Shown piece after piece: positions 59,481-64,000 of a stretch of DNA of 64,000 bases. How positions within the stretch are numbered: position 1 is the stretch's first letter; each line of letters begins with the position of its first letter. The translations under genes and the position numbers were made by a program. Below the pieces are notes generated by a model. The model was not told the DNA's origin and searched no databases. It worked only from the letters and a program-made list of their open reading frames with translations. The DNA comes from Toxotes chatareus (lineage: Eukaryota; Chordata; Actinopteri; Toxotidae): NCBI GenBank assembly GCA_016801885.1, contig CM028899.1:21008501-21072500 (forward strand), given 5' to 3'.

Positions 59481-62400
59481 TCCCTTAGAGAGGAGACGTG
59501 TCGCTCTCTCAGAAACACACTCAGTCCACTCACAGTGGAAGCTGCAGCAAAGTGCTGCTATTTTTTTTTTGTTACCTCACAAGCAGTCTGCACTGCAGTA
59601 CACACACCACTGCTGTGTCTAACTATCATCCTAACCCCTTTACTGTAGAAGACAGTAAAGAAAGCACTGGATCTAATGCTTTGTTCTCGGCTCATTCCAA
59701 CTTACTAGCTTACCCCCCCCCCAACATGAAAAAAAAAAAAATCTTTAGCTTAAGAAGTAGTCTTAAACAGCCACCAGTTATTTGACCTCTAAATCCATGT
59801 GGTAATTCTGACCTGGGCTGTTTTTGTGCGGTAACGTCCGTCATCGTTTCTGCCTGTTTTGGGGGTAGAAGTTACCTCGCAAAGCCTTCGCCTTGGTAAT
59901 AACATCCACCCAGAGAGAGAGAGAGAGAGCGAGCCCAGCACATGAAGCTGCTCCACAGCCTATTGCACCCTAATGACACGAGCTGGGATAACCTTACATC
60001 ACAGCTGATGTTAGACACGATGGTGCAACCGAGGCCACAACAGTCTACAAGCAACGCAATTAGAGAGGGTGATGAAAATCTTGAAAGAATGCGTGGAAAG
60101 GCTATAGTTTTACATATCAAGATGTCAGGGTTAATAGTTTCATGCTATAACCCCACCAGATAGAGCTGTAGCGCTGCACGAGCACAGCTCTCTGGAGAGC
60201 AGTTGTGATAAAGACGGAGGGAGCTGCAGCTGAAGAGCATGACATTAAATAATAGTGAATTGTTTAAATGTGGTCTCAGCAACACGGAATATCTTCGATC
60301 TCTCTTAACGAGGGTGTCTACAGAGGATGTATATGATACATGTCAGATATATGATGGATCTTATTCCTAAAGTCAAGGGAACAATGACTCTACAGTGAAG
60401 GTATTGAAACAGTGAGCAGTGATCGAGAAATTACTCAACTGTAGAAAAAATTTTCATCAGTGTCCTGATGAACCGTCCTTAAATATATGGTGTGATAGAT
60501 ATTAAAATACTGTGAAAGCCTGTGTGACACTGACTAAAGCTCAGCTCTGGAAATCATCACTTGACTGGTGGTGAAAGTGAGTGACGGGCTTCTGGCAGCT
60601 GGATGCTGTTTCTGTCTTTAACAGTCTGTCTTTATTACAGCTTTACACGTGGTCTCAAAGATCCAGTCAAGATTCAAGACTCCATACTTTTAAGTTGCCA
60701 TTGTCATTTCAGTGCAGCTGTTAGGGATTTGGTTTAGTAAGCTCGCATAAATCAAAATAGAAACACGAGGACATCACGTCAAGAAAGATCTGCACAAGGA
60801 AAATGAAAGAGCAGAGCTAACCCCGCCATCGTTACAAACCCCTGGTGAAGGCCCTGTACTCCAGCTGCTCAGGTGGAGATGCCCAGGACCATTCATGGCG
60901 ACTATCTTAATATAAAGGGTAGTTTTTTTCCCCTTTATCTCTTCCACTGTAGGTTCTAGGGATCACTTCAGGCCAATGTGGAGAAGAAGCAGCCAAAAAC
61001 TCTCTCAACTTACATATGACAAAAGTCAAACAAGAAAAAAAAATCCAAATCTATTCTATAAATTATCAGGTTTTCAGCTGCTACACTGGATTTTTTTCAA
61101 TGAATTATTAGAGGCACTAGTAGGTCTTGGCTCCTACCTTTTCTACTTCCACCACAAATTCTTTATCTGTGTCTTTCACCTTCTTTCCTAACACCAGCTG
61201 GAGCAGCACCAAGGCTACGCCAGGCTGAAGTAGAACAGCCTGAGTGTTTAGTTTGGCACATGTCTCTGAACATCCAAATGTGTTCTGTGCTGTACTGTGG
61301 CCTTAGACCACCATGCTGAACTTCTCAACTCTCCCCGACATCTATAACAGATTGCTGTAAGCCGTCCTACATTGTTTTGTTTTGTTTTTTTTAACATATA
61401 ATAATGACAAAGTTGAGATTTTGAAGCAGAGTAATTGTTGAGTGATAATATACATGTTTGGATTTGCACAGAAAGACATTATTTCTTTTCACACAGTCAG
61501 GCGGTAGACTCGAGCTGATTCACTGGTTCACTGACAGTGCAGCCACACACACACACACTGAACATCTTTATTAGTTCAGTTCATTTTGAAACACAGTTAA
61601 AGATCTATTGAATGTAGTGTAACTGTGTGACAGTGGTTAGTGGTTTAATTATTATTTTTCTTATGTATTAAAACCCCAACTCTGTATTTAACACACAGAC
61701 ATGAGCTTGAGATCCATCTTCTGAACTATTGCTTTAAAAGTACTCGTCACAGTACAGATGCTTTACAGGTCTATATTCATTAATATCCCAAGCAAGGACT
61801 TGTGTGAAAGTCTGTGTGTATTTCTGATGTTGCTGACACTGTGAACCAGTAGCTAAACGTTTAGAAATAGTGGGGTTGTTACGTTTAGTCAGTTTTTTTT
61901 TTTCTTGAGGATTCAAAATATAGACCTCAAGAGCAGGAGTATAGTAAAACACAGTCTTTTATTATGACCAGGATATGAGTGAATAAAAGGGCAGGCAGTT
62001 GCAGAGCAGACGGTATTCCAGGAGACAGGTAGATAACGGGGCATGGGAGTCTAAAGGAGAATGGAGCAGCCTGAGAGCCGTGGGAAAAAAAAATCCTCCA
62101 GGTGGATCTTGGTGGCAGGTGCAGATGGACCCGAGACACAGGTGAGAGACTAGCAGTTAACTCCAGGAAGCGGGGAAAGTCCCTGCAGTTCCTTACATAA
62201 AAATACAGAGGACATGAACTCATGAAAACCCCATACTATCAGCCCCAGTTTGTTCCATGACTGGAGTGTGTACAACTGATGCAACCCTCCGGAAAATCCT
62301 CTGTGCTCATCTCAGCATTAAGACAGTGGGCTGCAGAGGCAGGAAGTCAGCTAATTCCAAGCATAACTGATCCACACTGCATCCTCTGGAAAACGAACAT

Positions 62401-62924
62401 GAAGACTTTATAAAAGTGCTGCAGGGAACACGGAGTTTAAAGCAGATGAAGCAGGTTTAACTTGCAGCAGATTGTTGGGGTTGTCATGCGGAGCGCTCCG
62501 GTTAATGATGGTTCGCAGTGCACTGGGCGGAGAGAGAGCCCCGTCAGCCTGCTCTCTGTGCTGAATGAAAGGTGAGCAGCAGCGAGTCTCTGAGAGGAGA
62601 GAGCCCATAAATCATCTGGAAGAGTTTAGTGTAAAGTAGCGAGTAGAGAGTTTCGCGGGGGCCCAGGGAGCGCTTGTCTCCAGCCTACTGCTTGGCCAGG
62701 GGGGATTTGTTTGCTTTAACCAGACCAGTCAGGAGAAGAAAGACCGGGCCTGCTCCTCACAGTCCCGCCGTGGGACTGTCCGTCCCTTTCCCTCCTCTTT
62801 CTGTCAAACATACACACATGTTCCCTCACATATATTCACTCTGTAGGGGGGGGTGTATGCTCACCACTATACAGTAACTATTATATACTATGCTAAACTT
62901 TGTTCACCCTAATAAGCCTCTCTT
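59481..62924. other. Intergenic with possible conserved blocks
   Basis: No coding gene recognised. Two patches, 59940-60130 and 62440-62660, are of balanced composition and look less decayed than their surroundings, so they are candidate noncoding elements. 61930-62215 resembles a dispersed-repeat remnant. A (CA)n tract lies at about 61541-61557. Confidence 0.45.
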
Positions 62925-63530
62925 TTTGCAGATATCAGACCTTGCAAACACTTTTTGGAGGCAGTTGAGTCTTTTTATTTGCTTATTCTTTACAGTTCAC
63001 TTCAACACAACATGTTTAAGATCAAGCCACAGATTTTCACTGATGTGAAAGTCAGGTATGTTTTAGATCATTGTCCTGTTGTAGAAGCCAGCCTCTTTTT
63101 CTGTTTCTGCATCCAGACTCTGCTGATATTTAGTGGAATCCATTCTTCCCTCTATCTGCACAGTGTTTCCTGTGCCACTGGCTGACACACAGCCCCAAAG
63201 AAGAACATTTCCAGCTCCATGCTTAACAGTTGGCAAAGGTGCTCTCCCCCCCATCTGTCCACAGCACTTGTTTCCACTATGACTCTGGCTTATGCAGATG
63301 TTGCTTTGCAGGCTTCAGAACTTGACTTGTGTGATGAGGACACAGGTAAGGTTTCCTTCTGATGACTCTCCCGTGTAGACCGTGTTTGTCCAAGCAACAC
63401 TGCACACTGGAACAGACACTTGTACGTCAGCTAAAACCTTCCTACAGCTCCTCTGCAGTCATACTGTGGGTTCTGCTTTACTTTCTGTGTCCAGCAGACC
63501 TGCAGCTTTATTTCATGTTTTTTTTTAAGT
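62925..63530 (-). pseudogene. Tc1-like transposase pseudogene
   Basis: On the minus strand: VQCCLDKHGLHGRVIRRKP, then VLWTDGGES-like and PTVKHGAGNVLLWGCVSASG followed by TGNTVQIEGRMDSTKYQQSL, which is the Tc1 transposase core (HGGGSVMLWGCFSASG...). This is followed by a degenerate acaggacaatgatctaaaac (QQDNDPKH equivalent). Stops, frameshifts and a missing stretch show it is inactive. It differs in wording from the 9922-10491 family and from the 19750 copy, so it is a third Tc1-like lineage here. Confidence 0.8.
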
Positions 63531-64000
63531 TCATGAAATAACAGTGCATTAGCATCTGAAGGATTTTTGCCCCAAGGATTGTGTTTACTTTTAACTTATG
63601 GATATGCCGTTTTCTTTTCTCTGGTTCTCTGGGCTGGGCCGATATAAGATCAAGCATGTTCTGTGTTTCCTCTGTTATAAGGCCTTAAGCAGAATTAGCC
63701 TATTAAAGGGTATGTTGTGGTTTAAGTTGGAGCCATGCTTGAGGTTAGGCTCTGCCAATCCCACCACAGGGTTACAAACTGAGAGGAAGCTCTCTCTGAG
63801 AGTTCAGGGCAAGAGAGTACTCTGTGAAGTACTTCAACATGTGCTGAACTTCACAGCTGTTACAGAAACTGTTTTGGATTTTACTTTTAAAACACAGATC
63901 CAGGACCACCATGCGACGCATCACTGTACTGCAAGGCTATCTTCCAAAAGTCAGATGTTGCAGTGGCTGAGCAGTTCATAACATTCTCAATAACTTACAG
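63531..64000. other. Intergenic, no gene recognised
   Basis: A 127-codon + strand frame (63598-63981) with no recognisable domain; possibly chance, or cut by the window edge in a larger context. Confidence 0.45.

Noticed and set aside
63598..63981. 127-codon + strand frame at the right edge
   Set aside because: No domain recognised and ordinary intergenic composition; kept only as a remark.
1..64000. CRISPR arrays, operons, rRNA, canonical tRNA genes or viral genes
   Set aside because: None seen. The sequence is vertebrate-type DNA and the only tRNA-like piece is the SINE at 46.7 kb.

Overview
The window looks like gene-poor nuclear DNA from a ray-finned fish, probably a percomorph. This rests on three things: a two-exon gene whose protein is clearly vertebrate RDH14, repeats typical of teleosts (Tc1-like elements, an L2/CR1-type LINE fragment, a tRNA-derived SINE, several short dispersed families), and AT-rich intergenic sequence with many microsatellites. 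The species cannot be named from the sequence alone. There is no operon structure, CRISPR array or bacterial feature.

Only one host protein-coding gene can be supported. It is rdh14 on the + strand, with exon 1 at 55321-55560, an 891 bp intron, and exon 2 at 56452-57069. The predicted protein has 285 residues and is a short-chain dehydrogenase with all expected SDR motifs.

The main mobile element is a piggyBac transposon at 11919-14615. It has matching terminal inverted repeats and flanking TTAA sites. Its minus-strand transposase keeps the three catalytic aspartates and the C-terminal cysteine-rich domain, but is broken by a (TA)n tract and a second frameshift. Other mobile remnants are Tc1/mariner pieces near 9.9-10.5, 19.75-20.4, 43.35, 44.4-45.0 and 62.9-63.5 kb, LINE fragments near 36.2 and 58.6-59.0 kb, a SINE near 46.7 kb, and paired copies of short dispersed repeats.

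Layout: 1-9.9 kb is intergenic with one dispersed repeat (3.1-3.5 kb). 9.9-14.6 kb holds a deleted Tc1-like element and the piggyBac. 14.6-43 kb is intergenic, with a Tc1-like pseudogene, satellite-like repeats and possible conserved noncoding blocks. 43-54.9 kb is repeat-rich. 55-57.1 kb is rdh14 with a 38-bp-arm inverted repeat just upstream. 57.1-64 kb is intergenic with LINE and Tc1 remnants and possible conserved noncoding blocks. In human the neighbours of RDH14 include NT5C1B and, across a large gene desert, OSR1; the emptiness here fits such a regulatory desert, but that is inference.

I found no convincing new molecular system. The most interesting items are the near-complete piggyBac with its repeated subterminal palindrome motif, the perfect or near-perfect inverted repeats, and the candidate conserved noncoding blocks.
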